Assembly (NCBI GenBank): GCA_019426215.1
Contig: CM033408.1
Coordinates: 24,097,953-24,161,952, forward strand
Reading direction: 5' to 3'
Length of the DNA stretch: 64,000 nucleotides
Source of the DNA: Buddleja alternifolia
Taxonomy: Eukaryota; Streptophyta; Magnoliopsida; Lamiales; Scrophulariaceae
Shown: in pieces, positions 1-12,122 of the stretch
How the letters are laid out: every line of letters starts with the position of its first letter
How positions within the stretch are numbered: the first letter of the stretch is position 1
Translations under genes and position numbers: made by a program
The notes under the pieces: generated by a model
Told to the model about the DNA's origin: nothing
Database searches by the model: none
Seen by the model: only the letters and a program-made list of their open reading frames with translations

Positions 1-562
1 TCGGATAGGGTGGTGTTCGAAGTTGCTAAAAGGGACCTCAATTTCAACAATGAAGCTTCGGCCATATGAGGAGTTTTACAATAGTCCAAAATATTGTAAG
101 TTTTGCTTAATCTTTGTCATTACCAGCTTAATTAATACGATTATGTATGGAAGGTGTTTGACTTGGAATATAAAATGTCTTAAAATATGAGTTTATGCTG
201 ACATGTGATGATTGTAAGACTTTTCAAGGAATAGTTAGATTCTTTCGCTTTTTACCTTTAAATATTCTCTATGTTTTTCTGTGTTGAATGTGTTGGTGAC
301 AGCTTGTGACAGGTTTGCATGTTATGTGTGTAGAGTGTGGTGAAAGCATGGGACAGTGTTGGATGTGGTTCATATTATGTTTGTGAGTTTTGTATTTTTG
401 TTAGTGTGTGGTGGCCCAAGTAAAGTATACATGTGATAGTTATAAACCCTAGGTATATTGTATATATTTTAAGCAACACTGGTTCATATTTTATATATTT
501 CTTGTCTTTATATATTAAATGCTCTAAAACAATATGGTTTTTTTGTTGTCTATTGACTTGCA
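1..562. other. 5' flank of MULE, no gene recognised
   Basis: AT-rich sequence with no long open frame. It ends in a pyrimidine-rich stretch and a cag at 561-563 that could be the splice acceptor of the MULE transposase exon just downstream. It may therefore be intron or 5' part of the MULE, but I recognise no coding domain and no terminal inverted repeat here. Confidence 0.4.
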
Positions 563-2016
563 GGTAATGAAAAGGATGAATTTACTACAAAACTTAACCA
601 TGGGGGGAATTTATAGATGATCCCAAAAAATTCTACATAGAGGGTGAGGTTGACTATATTGATTATTGTATTAGTGGGGAAGTAACCCTTAGTAGCTTCG
701 AGTCTATTGCAAAAAACAAACTAGGATATGATAAATTTATAAGTTTCTACTACTTAGTTCCTAGAAAAAATTTGACTGAAGGGTTAGTGTATCTGTTAAC
801 CGATAATGATGTCAAGATGATGGAGGACCTTGCATTAATGAATAGGGAAATTGAGGTTTTTCTAGTTAAAACAGGATCTGATTTAGATAATGATGCATGT
901 ACTGATATTTTTGGAAAAAAGGATGGCATAGGTGAGGATGATGACTTTTATGATAGTGATTATAGGTTAAGTAAGGATGAGGTTGGGATTGACTGTGAGG
1001 ATGGAGTGTTTGAAGGGGCTGTTGAGAGGAAGTCACAATCTGGTTTAGATTTAATATATGAAGAGGAAGAAATTAATGTAGGAGATGAATCAGATGTGTG
1101 TGAATCAGATGAACTGAGATGTTTAGACAGTGATGATGAAGATAACACTGTGAAGAAGAAGAAAAAGACAGAATTCACTAGGTTTAATCCTGTAACTGAT
1201 TTGCCAGACCATAAACTTGTAACTGGGTTGCTTTTTACTAATGTTGCTGAGTTTAAAAGTGTTGTTAGGTCTCATGCTATAACTTGGCAAAGAGATATTA
1301 AGTTTGTGAAAAATGATGACAAAAGGGTTAGGGCAAAGTGTAGGGAAAAGAAATGTGGTTGGGTTATGCATGCTTCTAGAACTAGGGACAAATCTTGCAC
1401 ATTTCAAGTGAAAACTTTAAACACAATTCACAAATGTGGGAGATCATTGAGTAAGAACAGGTTTGTCACTTCAAAAATGTTAAGTCAAAAGTACCTTAAT
1501 GACTGGAGGCTTAATAATGGGTGGAAACTAGATGATTTTCAAGAAAAAGTGCAAAATGACCTTGATGTGGAAGTAAGTAGATCTCAATTTTATAGGACAA
1601 AGAACAAAGTTAATGATTTATTGTATGGTAAGTATAAGGATCAGTACAAAAGGATTTATGATTACTGTGCAGAGCTTAGAGTGAACAACCCTGGTTCAAC
1701 TGTATTGTTGAAAACTGTTATTGATGATGACAGTGGTGAGGAAAGGTTTCTAAGGATGTATGTTGCTTTTGATGCATGTAACTTTCATGGGTGTAGGACT
1801 CTAATTGGCCTTGATGGATGTCATTTAAAGGGACCACACAAGGGAATACTCTTGACTGATGTTAGCATAGACCCCAACAATTGCATATTACCAATATGTT
1901 ATTGTGTGGCAGAAACGGAAAACAACAACACATGGAAGTGGTTCTTGGAAATACCATGCGAAGATCTGTCCATTTATGAGCAAAACAAATGGACCTTTAT
2001 TTCAGACAGACAAAAG

Positions 2017-2095
2017 GTGAAATTTCATACTTTTGCTTTGTACTATCTCATTAATTGTGTCTTATTCTAACTAAATTCATTGTGTTTATTCACAG
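2017..2095 (+). other. Spliceosomal intron in MULE transposase
   Basis: GT at 2017 and AG at 2094-2095. Removing it joins ISDRQK to GLLPAL in frame, which restores the conserved motif around the second catalytic Asp of MULE transposases. Confidence 0.88.
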
Positions 2096-3003
2096 GGTTT
2101 GTTACCAGCATTGCATGAGATATTGCCTGAGGTAGAACATAGATACTGTGTTAGGCACATGCACAATAATTTCAAGAAATACCACCATGGGTTGGGTTTG
2201 AAAGACAGAGTGTGGAACCTAGCCAAGGTCTCAACTGTAGCTCAGTTCAATTGGCAGATGGATCTTTTGAAGGAAGTTGATGAAGGTGCTCACCAGTGGC
2301 TATCTGAGGTCCCAGCAAAACATTGGTCAAGGTCAAATTTCAGTGTTTATTCCAACTGTGACATTCTGCGCAGCAATCTGTGTGAGAGCTTCAATGCTAC
2401 TGTACTTGAAGCAAGAAATAAGCCATTGTTGAACATGCTAGAGAAGATAACGATCAACATACAAAAAAGGCTACAAGCTAAGAGAATAGAGGCTACAAAG
2501 TGGGATGGACCATTGTGCCCCAAAATTCAGAAAATCCTGGAGAAGCTCAAGAATGATACCAGAAGCTGCATCTTCACTTATGTTGGGGCTTCCAAATTTG
2601 AAGTGAGGGATGGTTATGGGGGGCAGAATGCAGTGAATGTCAAGTAGAGAACACGTCCATGCAAGAGATGGGATCTCAATGGTATTCCCTGTTTGCATGG
2701 GGTCGGTGCAAGTACTAGTTTTGGGAAAGAACCAGAGGACTATGTGCATGTTTGCTATCACAAAGATACCTTCCTCAAAGCCTATGAATTTGTCATAAAT
2801 CTAGTTAGAGGAGCATCTGAGTGGAAAAATACCTCAAAGGGACTTGTTGCTCCTAACTTTGTGTTGAAACTACCAGGAAGGCCAAGAAAGAATAGGATTA
2901 AGGAGGCAGGAGAGAAGACCATCTCTAAAGGGAACCTTGATAAGCTAAGAAAAGTGGGCTAGGCAAGTGTCACATGTGGAATATGCCATGAAGTTGGTTA
3001 CAA

Positions 3004-3946
3004 CACTACTACAGAAAAGGCCTATTACAGCGGTTTTTAACCGCTGTAATAGTCAACCCTGTATTATGGTTTAGACCTATTACATAAAAAATCGCTGTAA
3101 TAGGGGGTTCTAGTATGAACCGCTGTAATAGGATTAAAAAAATAAAATAAAAAATTAACCTATTACAGCGGTTCCAACCGGAACCGCTGCAATAGGTTAA
3201 TTTTTTTTTTTTTGTGTATTTGCGAAAATACGGGTTGTAATTTTATAGTGTCAGAATGACACAAAATTCGCATACACATACACAAATATACATACACCCA
3301 CACATACACAAATATACATACATCCACATATACACAAATATACATACACCAACATATACACAAATATACATACATACACCCACCCACACATACACCCACA
3401 CATACGGTGGTGGTGGTGGCGGCGGCGGTGGTGTTAAAGGTGGTGGTGGCGGCGGCGGTGGTGCTAATGGTGGTGGTGGCGGCAACGGTGGTGCTAATGG
3501 TGGTGGTGGTGGCAGCGGTGGTGCTATAGAGAGAGAGATCGAGAGAGTAGAGAGAGAGAGAGAGAAAGACAGAGAGGGAAAGAGAAGTGGGAAGATGGTT
3601 TTAAATTTTTGGTTTCGGCCTATTACAGCGGTTCTTATGTGAACCGCTGTAATAGGAAGTAGAGAGAGAAATGGGACAGAACTGCTGTAATAGGTCTGAA
3701 TCGAGATTGGGCTATTACAGCAGTTCAAACAGCTGTAATAGCCCAATCTTTTTTAAAAAAAATAAATTCGGTACCCCTATTACAGCGGTTCAGAAACGAA
3801 CCGCTGTAATAGCCCAATTTTATTTTATTTTTTAGTACCCCTATTACAGCGGTTTAGAAATGAACCGCTGTAATAGGTCCGAACCGAGAAGCCCTATTAC
3901 AACGGTTTTTACAAAGCCGCTGTAATAGTGTATTTTTGTAGTAGTG
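3004..3946. mobile_element. Non-autonomous CACTA element, 943 bp, target duplication CAA
   Basis: It begins CACTACTACAGAAAAGG and ends TTTTTGTAGTAGTG, a terminal inverted repeat of roughly 30 bp that also matches at the inner CTATTACAGCGG. It is flanked by CAA on both sides (3001-3003 and 3947-3949), the 3-bp target duplication typical of CACTA/En-Spm. Both ends carry many direct and inverted copies of AACCGCTGTAATAGG, the subterminal repeats to which a CACTA transposase would bind. The middle holds only simple repeats (3273-3400, 3404-3515, 3527-3580), so no transposase is encoded and it must move in trans. It interrupts the zinc knuckle of the MULE transposase. Confidence 0.95.
3273..3580. 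repeat. Minisatellite, GGT/GGC and GA tracts inside CACTA
   Basis: Three simple-sequence blocks in a row: CACATACACAAATATACATA-like units, then a GGTGGTGGTGGCGGCGG block with four spaced copies, then a GA tract. Open frames on both strands here are produced by the repeats (poly-Gly or poly-Pro) and show no gene features. Confidence 0.85.
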
Positions 3947-4401
3947 CAACAAGAAACACTGCCCACTGAAAAGGAGTGAAACTGGTGAGGCCTCAGTTGA
4001 GCCCCCCACTACAAATGTTAATTCAAAGCCAAAAAAGAAAAGGAGATGTAGTGTTCGCTTGCAATATGGGCACAACAGACCTAAATGCCCTACACCTGTA
4101 GGGAAAATATGGCAAAACATGGACTTTTATGCATTTAATTGCCAAAACAATCCCACCATATCAAATGTTGCTGTGATGAATGGATAATACTCAATTCTCT
4201 TTTTCTTTGTTGCATATTCTATTACATAAATGACATTTATTATGTGCAGGTTACGCAAGCACCCACTGTAGCAGCTTAACCAACTGCCTCTTCAATTCAT
4301 TTAAGGCTTGCTGCTTCTAGTCATATAAGTCTAATATAGCATTTATTATTACAAGTTTTTCTTTTAGCTTTATAAGTTTCCTTCTAATCTGTTATGTTGC
4401 A

Positions 4402-4678
4402 GGAACACCAGAGTAGTCAAACATTTTCAGTATTAACACTTGAGAACCCAAGTGTAGCAGCTCCACCTTCACCTCCACCCCCAACTTTACAAGCTAGTTC
4501 AGTCTGCATTGGTGGGGTCTCAGTGAAAGCAAGTTCCAAAAAAAAGGGGAAAGCTTGTGTGACATTGAAGTCACTCAAAAATGCAGCTGCATCAAGACTT
4601 AAGAAAGGCAACGGTGAAGGTGAGTCCAATATGGGAATGTCCACTCAACAATCAAGTCTTGGTATGAATGAGGGTTAG
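4402..4678 (+). pseudogene. Possible 3' exon of the MULE gene
   Basis: An open frame follows a plausible acceptor (gttgcag at 4396-4402) and encodes a Pro/Ser/Lys-rich, low-complexity tail of about 90 residues ending in TAG. MULE genes often have a variable basic C-terminus after the zinc knuckles, so it may be the last exon of the broken transposase. No domain is recognised and splicing from the upstream part is not proven. Confidence 0.35.
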
Positions 4679-5529
4679 TACATATGTTTGTTCTCAGTCT
4701 GGGGAAGTCTTTTTGAATATTTTGGTGGTTTGTTAAAGCAGTTTGTAACTGCAGTTATGGTTTAAAACATTGTGTGATATTATGGTGGTTTTTGAAGCAG
4801 TTTGCAACTACAACTAGGGTTACATTTGGTGAATTTGCAAAACAATTAACATGGTTTTGGTGGTTTTGTAGCAGTTTAAATGTGCACAATGATACTTCTG
4901 GTTAGTAATTGCATGTGGAAGTATTGTTCATTTGTAGTAGCAGATATAGTGAACCACACTTGATCTGTAGAAACTAACTGAGAACCCTTGTAGAACCCCA
5001 GCTACAAACCTAGTTGTTCCACTACTGCTATTAAACTCAACACCCAGTCTGATTATCAGCCCCTCAACACATATACTTGGAGTAACTTCATATCCCTATT
5101 ATCCACGTGCAACTCGCTGTTTCTAAGGCCCCAAAACTTCGAATTCAAATTTATCTCAAATTCTCAATCAAAACAGTTAAGTAACCTTCTTTTCACATAC
5201 TATGTAATTTAACTTAAAATAATTAATCGTAACTAGCATGCGTAATTAACATGAGTGCATCATTCATACTTAATACTTAGTAAAGTTAACTAATTAGAAA
5301 TACCATTCACAACAACAAACAGTTTGGTATTAGTAGTTAAACTCAATGATTGAATCAAAGCAATTAAACACAAAAACCAATTAAGAATTTCTTAACAATT
5401 AATCTAGCAATTAAAAGTGAGAAAAAGATTGAGAAGGAAAAAGTTTTTGTGTATATACAGTATTTTGTATTGTGTATATATTAGTTAGTAGCAAGAGGTG
5501 GCAAGGAATTGGCTAGCAACTCTCTTGGC
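4679..5529. other. No gene seen
   Basis: AT-rich DNA with repeated short blocks around gtttgtaactgcag / gtttgcaactacaa (4740-4815). No coding domain, RNA gene or complete transposon found. It may be the 3' non-coding part of the MULE. Confidence 0.5.
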
Positions 5530-5860
5530 TCACTACAAGAAATTTCACTTTTAGTAAGTACACAAATGGCTACCGTAGATGAATATTTCGTTACTATAAC
5601 TTTTGGTAACGAAAATTTTCGTTACCCTTTTTGTCCTGTGCAACAAACTTTCAAGGTCGTTACGAATGTACTAGTAACAAAATTTGATTTCTCACAATAT
5701 CATTTGTTTTAGTAACGATTTTGTCATCACAAAAACTAATCTACGATGTTAATTACAAAAGAAAATTTTCGTTACTAGAAATGAATTTTATTATTTTCTT
5801 ATAATAATTTTTGTAATAGTGATTTCATTACAAATAGTTATGGTAACAAGATCGTGTCCT
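5530..5860 (+). mobile_element. CACTA-type 5' end, truncated
   Basis: Starts CACTACAAGAAATTTCAC. This is followed by repeated GTAACGAAAATTTTCGTTAC-type subterminal motifs that fade out by about 5860. No matching 3' end with a 3-bp target duplication was found, so this is a single decayed end. The same GTAACGA motif family appears near 33530-33710. Confidence 0.6.
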
Positions 5861-8400
5861 TACCAATATTAGAAACAATTAATTATATTAACATATAATG
5901 TAATAGTAGTTTGTCACAAAAAGTAAATATGACAATCACATATTCCTCGCCAATGTTTTTGCATTAAATAAAGTTGATTGTTTTTATTTCTATAAATTCC
6001 TATAAATATACATTCAAAAATTATACAAGACATTCATCTCATTACGGATATTTAAATGATAGATAAAGTTCAAAGCAAGAAATCTCATACTTCGTAACTA
6101 AAGCAACGGAACAATTCAAGTACATTCATGATCATAATCCAAACTAAAGCATCATCCCAATTGTTACAAAAGAATATCAAATATAACTTCTAATACAGTA
6201 TCTCTGATGAGACAAAATATAGAAAGACATTATGGGACAATATGCAGTAGTACGTTTCAAAGGAGTATCACTAAAGCTTAACTGGTGATCAAAATACACG
6301 TGAATTTCTGAAATTTGAACTGCATGCTCAACAATTGCGACGTCATTTACTCCAATTACCTGCATATAAACAATTACAAGGGTTACCTCACCATTTCTTT
6401 ATCGTGAAGACTTCAAGATGGCGGTTTAGCGTTAGCCTATATATATGTGTTATGATTTTATTTAAGACAGATATATAGAGCATATAGCTTAGCCGAGAGC
6501 TTAGAGAGAGAGAGAGAGAGAAAATTCTTTTTGTTACACACAAATATTCTAAGGCTATACTGTGTTAGTTTGGAAAAATCATTGTTATATCCCATTTTGA
6601 AATATATATATTATATCCTCCATCTATCGCTTCCTCAATTAACACATTTTTACTCGTTTCACTTGTTTGGAGGTATTACTACTTTTTTTTTCAAATGGAT
6701 CATATCAACAAGATTAACGATGATCACTTTATCTATATACATATATAGAAATATAAAGTGGAAAAATACAAGTCGCGAGAGTCAATGATCTTAGTTGGTT
6801 GGAGAACTACATGTTTACTAGCTTTAGTCATGCATGTATCCCTCTTAGAACGTGTCACTGCAAAAACTTAACAAGGACTGTGAACTTTTTAGTGATAAAA
6901 GTCATTTGAGTGTAAATACAGAGGTCAAAAAACTTGATACCTAAATAATTGGATCATACATGTAATAGAATTCCATACGACACACTTAAGATAGGAAGAG
7001 ATTGATGAACCTCCAATCCCCATTAGTTAGCAGTGCCTTATAATAACTACTTAGTAAAGCTAATTTCATCAACAAAAGCATCTCAACTTGCCAGTCCAAC
7101 TGTTCTTAGTTTAATTGTTTAAACTGCCAAACCACTTTATAGTAATTCACTAGACTCAAGAAAAATATTTTTATGCTTGACCTTAACAAAACCTTAGAAT
7201 TGAATTAAGCAGGAACTAAGGAACTAAAAATGACTGAAAATAAACTTATTTATTATAACACCCAGCAGCAGCATAATAGCAATCAACTTGAATTAAAAAA
7301 TATTCAATAAAACCAAATGTTAATAAATGTATGAATCATGGGATAAAGCATATGAGAATCTCCCCTAGTCTAAAATCTAAGTTGTACCTTAATATGTCAA
7401 TGCTTGATAAAGGAAGCAAAACAGCCTTTGAGGAGGAACTATAATCAACCCTTTGTATGTTCAAGCTGCAACATAATGTGAAAAGGTGCGTTTAGAGTTT
7501 AATGGGGAAAATGAGAATTACTAGATATTAAAATTTACTCGATGACATCACTGTACAAAGAAATAGTAGTAGCATGTAAGTGGAAACACATAATTTTCAA
7601 TCAAATTATTTACATATTTTCACGGAGTAATGAAAATTGTCAAGAAAATCACCTTCAACAAGAAAAGATAGTGAGGGGCCACCAAAAGTAAACTAAAATA
7701 ATACTAGTTAAGAGAAGACTATACTTTTTAAACATGAATAGGCACAACGATTAGTTGAAGCATCAAAAACATTAATAATTAAATAAACATGATGAAATTA
7801 GCATAACAATAAGGGTATCTGGCGACTTGAGAATATTAAACTTAGTCTGGTTACAAAAAAATTTCTCTCTTCTAACTCATATCTCCGAAATTGTTTCTCC
7901 CTTAGCTTTCTATTCATCCATAATTTTTGTCATCACATTAGATTAGAGTAAATCTAAAGTTCAGCCTCAAAATATCCATATGTTTACTCAAATTTACTGA
8001 AATTACATAATGTTACTTTTAGAAACGTGCAAATTCTTGCGGTGAACTTCTAAACTATGTAGCAGTTTAAGAAAAAGCATGATAGAATTCCCAATTTCCA
8101 AACATGAGATTGGCCATTTTTATGTAAACAGTCTAACTATTTACACTTCCAAATAGTATTAATCAAGATAGTACATCAATATGAGATACAGATGAAGGGT
8201 AAAAAAGCTTCTGAATTGAAAAAAAAAGCAACAACAATGATTAAAAAGATGGAGAAAACGTCACCATTCCCATCATATTATTTACAAGCAATATCCTACA
8301 ATAGACTTGTCTTAGACTCGAGAATCACATATTGAACATCTTAAAACTTTAATTTCTAAAAAAAGAAAAAAAGGAAAGCAAAGGGGTTCTTGATTTTAGA
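5861..8400. other. No gene seen; AT-rich intergenic DNA
   Basis: About 2.5 kb with only short open frames. A minus-strand frame at 6177-6365 reads as a plausible short exon but I recognise no family. A GA microsatellite lies near 6504-6525. No transposon ends were identified. Confidence 0.5.
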
Positions 8401-8410
8401 TCACCAGTGA

Positions 8411-8644
8411 GTGTGGTGGTGGATCAGTGGTGGCTTTGTGCGACGGAGGTGGCTTCACGTGGCGGTGGCGGGGTTCAAGCAGCGGTGGTGGGGCTTTAAG
8501 CAACAGCGAAACGAAATGGTTGCAACATCTTGGTGGGGCTTCCGTCTTCACCACCATGTGGAAGCTATGTTGGCTGAGTCGATGGTTGTTTTGGTGGTTT
8601 TTCGGCAGCGATTTGGTCTGAGGTGGGCAATGGATGATAGCTAG
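8411..8644 (+). other. Trp/Gly-rich open frame, unrecognised
   Basis: A 77-codon open frame in a locally GC-richer patch (GGTGG repeats). It has no domain or homologue I recognise. A second frame is open across the same stretch, as expected for low-complexity DNA. The complementary strand resembles a proline/histidine-rich untranslated leader. Probably non-coding. Confidence 0.2.
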
Positions 8645-9105
8645 GGTTCAAGGCTTTTCCCCCCTTTCTCACATTGCTGCTTGGGCCTTGGTGGAGTAGT
8701 GAGAAAGAATTTCTTGAATTCCAAATTTTGCCGAATCATTCTAATTATATATTATTTTTATTAATATTTTATAATATAAAAATATCATATATATATATAT
8801 AACTAGTTATACTACTCATGTAGAGACTAATAAAATTAAAAAAAATCTATTATTACATAGTTTATTTATTTATAATATGCATAGTTAAGAAATCTAATTC
8901 AATTTTATTGACGGTTACCAATTTTTTTTGTATAAGTATTAGTTCATTTTAATTTAATTTCAAAAATATAATACATGATTGGTGAACTTAGTAAAATAAA
9001 AATTTACAAATAAATAATTGACAATTATCATTAATAAGAGAAGTAGATAAGAAAAAAAATTAGCTTTGTGTAAATGAATCGCGTCGAGCCAAACGAGTTA
9101 TTGTT
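8645..9105. other. AT-rich, no gene seen
   Basis: Very AT-rich DNA with a TA microsatellite at about 8785-8802 and no coding signal. Confidence 0.5.
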
Positions 9106-9119
9106 CAAACTTGTTTGAA

Positions 9120-9850
9120 TTACAATCGAACTTTAAAATTTGTGTGTGAGCTTGTTTGATTGTTAATCAAATCGAGCTCAAACGAGATTTAATGGAGCCG
9201 AACATGTGTTATATGTATATTATAAGTCATCAGATAATCTCAATTAAATTAGAATTTAGAATATATATATATATATATATTATCCAAGACACAATATTCA
9301 AAAATCAATTTAATTAATAATGTTAAGTATCTTTTTTTTTTTTTTTTGAACCTGATTAAGTATCTTTTTATTTAAAGTTTAGAGGTTAGGGTTTAGGGCC
9401 TAGGTAACTATTTGTGAATAATATTGCTTCAAAAATGATATAGTAGACTTTAATAATTATTTGATGTATATAAATATATATCTAATCCAACATTACTTTC
9501 ATCCAAATCAAAAATGAATATTAGCTATAATATGAAATTTAATCTAGTGATCAATGTTAATATGATTGACTAGATTACAAATTCATAATTTTACCTAGAG
9601 CAAAAGAGAAAATGAGAAGCTCAAAAGACTCACCAGATGAAGAATGACCATGTAATAATCTCAAAATACACGTATACACCCACATTTTTTATTTTTTATT
9701 TTTAAAAAGAAAAAGATTAGGAAATTGGAAATATTTGGAGCCCATTTTACCGCCAAGATTATAATAAAAAGGTTCAAACTACCCAAATTTCTTGTAAGGA
9801 ATTGTATTTGTTACAAATGAACTTATTATAACAATTCAACACATTGTTAC
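9120..9850. repeat. Dispersed repeat, copy 1 (copy 2 at about 32747)
   Basis: This stretch, from tgtgtgagcttgtttgattg to aacacattgttac, recurs in the same orientation at about 32747-33525 with scattered substitutions and small indels. Both copies carry a TA microsatellite, a telomere-like gtttagggcctaggtaac segment and a cgccaagattataa block. No coding content. The nature of the repeat is unknown. Confidence 0.8.
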
Positions 9851-10071
9851 TTAGCCAAGTGGAGAAGCTCAATCAGGTAATAACTACTGCGAAAGCATAG
9901 AAAAGTGCACATGTTTTTGCTTTGGTGGGGAGTAGAATTATATAAGTTGGATTTCTTTATTGTTGAACGTTTTTGCTTTTGGTTTTGTGTGTAGATGGAG
10001 AAGAATTCAACTTGACGGTGACAGAAGTAGTGAAAAGACTTCGTAAGGCATTCCAGGCGCCTGGTCTGTAA
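9851..10071. other. Short unique flank left of the duplication
   Basis: Contains the palindromic ccaggcgcctgg at about 10052-10063, just before the start of the 2.05-kb direct duplication. No gene seen. Confidence 0.4.
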
Positions 10072-12122
10072 ATAAAATATGTATCGAATAAATTATAATT
10101 TCCAATAAGAGGGGGCATTGATGATGATTGGCAGGTTCTAACAATTAGTAATAAGTTAAGGAGGTGGCAATGTTAGAGATTGTAGTGAACAGACGAATAA
10201 CAAATACCAGTAAAAGCTTTTACTTGGAGATCGATCGATGTGGATATAGTTAATGTGAATTTTGATTTCAATATTTGGACATCGATGTAGATATAATGTT
10301 TAGAAACTCTCCTCACAAATATCATGATGCATTGTTATGAAAAATAGTGAAAATTCATACTTGTTAAATACATCTATATGAAATAAGGAATAATTAAAAA
10401 AAAAAAATTTCCTTACAACAAAAGAAACAATCTAATTAATTTAATAAAAGTATTTCCAAAGAAAAAGTTTAAATATATATAAACTCAGTAACCAATAATT
10501 TTATTGTATAAGACCTAAAAAAACTCAAATTTATTAGGTGCTAGATATTAGAATAACACATTTTCAAGACTGCAAAATGCAAAATGCAAAAAACTAATAT
10601 TATGGTTAAATATTAGTATAAATCAAATGAAAGTAACTTAGAGTTTGTTCATGGTTTGATCAAGAATTTATTATAATAGTGATGTAAGAAAATAAATAAA
10701 AGATAATAATGTGACATACATTATAAATGAAAGATATAATCTCAAGAAAATGTGAACATTCTCCACAGCAATCCACATGTAAAATATATTTTGCACGGAT
10801 AAAGTTTATCATGCAATGAATATTTGACCTCACAAAATTTGGTGGTACAGGAACAATAAATGTAAATGGACTGATTGTGGATGAACTGAGATTGTCTTAC
10901 AATAGTTTTATGCCATTCTCTTAATAATATCATTTGTTATGTTAGAATAATTAGTTTTTTTTTAAATATTTTTTTTCACAACCGGATTATTGGTTTTTCC
11001 TTTTTTTTCCAATATTTTGAAATAAGCACCATGATAGCATAAATTAATATTAAGCTTGTTTAGGGTTTATGGTTTGAGTCAATAACAAGTACTCTGCTAC
11101 CTTCACTACAAGAAAACAGGGTATCAGAGACGGATTTTAGAGACCGAAATAAATCAGTCGCTAATTAGCGATGGATTTAGTGACTGAATTGAGTTCCGTC
11201 TCTAATTAGCGACGGACATAAAGAACTGTCTCTCTATTACAAACAGCGACCAATTTAGTGATGGATTTAGTGACGGAAATAGAGACTACCTGGTAATCGT
11301 AGCTAAATACGTCGCTAAATGATTATTCTAGCTCACTTAGGTTAGAGACCGAAATTTTCCGTCGCTAAATTACAAATTTGCGACTGAATTAGAGACGGCC
11401 ATTCAAATGGATTCTCAAAATCACATTAGCGACGAAAAGAGAGATGGAGTTTTTCGTCGTTAATTTGAGAATTATATTATAAAATAAAATCAATTTCCCA
11501 TTGACGTTAGTGACTGTTTAGCGACCGAAAGTCAATTTAACGACAGAAAGAGAGACGGAATTTTTCGTCGCTAATTTGAGAATTATATGATAAAATAAAA
11601 TCAATTTCCCATTGACGTTAGCGACTGTTTAGCGACCGAAAGTCAAATTAGCGACAGATATAGAGACTGAATTTTCCGTCGCAAATTGCAAATTATATTA
11701 TAAAATAAAATCAATTTTCCATGGCCTTTAGCGACTGTTTACAGACCGAAAGTGGTCTCTCTTGATCATTAAACTTAGCAAGAAAAATAGTAGAAGTAAA
11801 GCTCTGATTTTTGATTGAAAATGAACATTTTTAAAGTTTATAAGAATTCAGTCGTTCTGTGCGAATTTGCTAAAGAAGAAATAAACTTAAAAAGTGCATT
11901 GATGTGGAAGAGAAGAAATAGATAAGGCTGAAATACAAATCAAGCTATTCGATTTGTAATTAATATAAATGGTGGGTGTTAAAGTGAACTAGTTTTCTTC
12001 GCAAGCTTTTTCTTGCAATTAATGTCAAGATCTTCCCAAGCTTTTCCCAAGCTAGAGTCGTGTGTTTTTTTAACTTTAAAAAGATATATCTATCATTAAA
12101 TAATGTCTAATAATGTGCTTAT
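10072..12122. repeat. Direct duplication, left copy (A)
   Basis: From ataaaatatgtatcg to taatgtgcttat, this is repeated at 15588-17636 almost without change. I noticed only a handful of differences, for example one A fewer in a poly-A run, atcgtagct versus atcgtcgct, and cttcgcaag versus cttcccaag. The copy spans about 1 kb of ordinary flank plus the first kilobase of the CACTA element whose other end is at 28127. Its right edge falls exactly where the Gypsy-type LTR begins. Confidence 0.97.
11104..12122 (+). mobile_element. Duplicated 5' end of the large CACTA element
   Basis: CACTACAAGAAAACAGGG preceded by CTT (11101-11103), identical to the end at 16618. It includes the subterminal repeat field (gcgacgg / ccgtcgc motifs) and three tandem units of about 125 bp between 11450 and 11760. 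It has no 3' end of its own: a Gypsy-type LTR begins at 12123. Confidence 0.9.

Larger units (their letters stand above)
563..4187 (+). pseudogene. MULE (MuDR-type) transposase pseudogene, interrupted by a CACTA element
   Basis: Remains of a Mutator-like DDE transposase, the enzyme that cuts and moves MULE elements. Domains in order: a PB1-like plant MULE N-terminus (about 581-830); an acidic stretch; the MuDR DNA-binding domain (about 1210-1430, with CREKKCGW); the DDE core with LDGCHLKG (Asp codon 1813), ISDRQKG (Asp codon 2005) and CESFN (Glu codon 2384); then a SWIM finger and zinc knuckles. A GT-AG intron at 2017-2095 joins the core precisely. Several lesions are visible: the frame breaks in a G run at 602-607, as if one G were lost; in-frame TAG stops lie at 2645 and 2960; the first SWIM cysteine is missing; a knuckle His is Tyr and a later knuckle Cys is Arg. 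A CACTA element splits the first knuckle at 3003. The downstream frame runs from 3950 to the TAA at 4185. The family is certain. A functional protein is very unlikely. Confidence 0.9.

Noticed and set aside
3256..3642. Glycine-rich or proline-rich protein
   Set aside because: Open frames on both strands come from GGT/GGC and ACATAC repeats inside a non-autonomous CACTA element.
8411..8644. Trp-rich small protein
   Set aside because: Two overlapping frames are open in a GGTGG-rich patch. No start context, domain or neighbours support a gene.
10742..10933. 63-codon minus-strand ORF repeated at 16256-16447
   Set aside because: Its conservation only reflects the recent DNA duplication. No family or codon signal.
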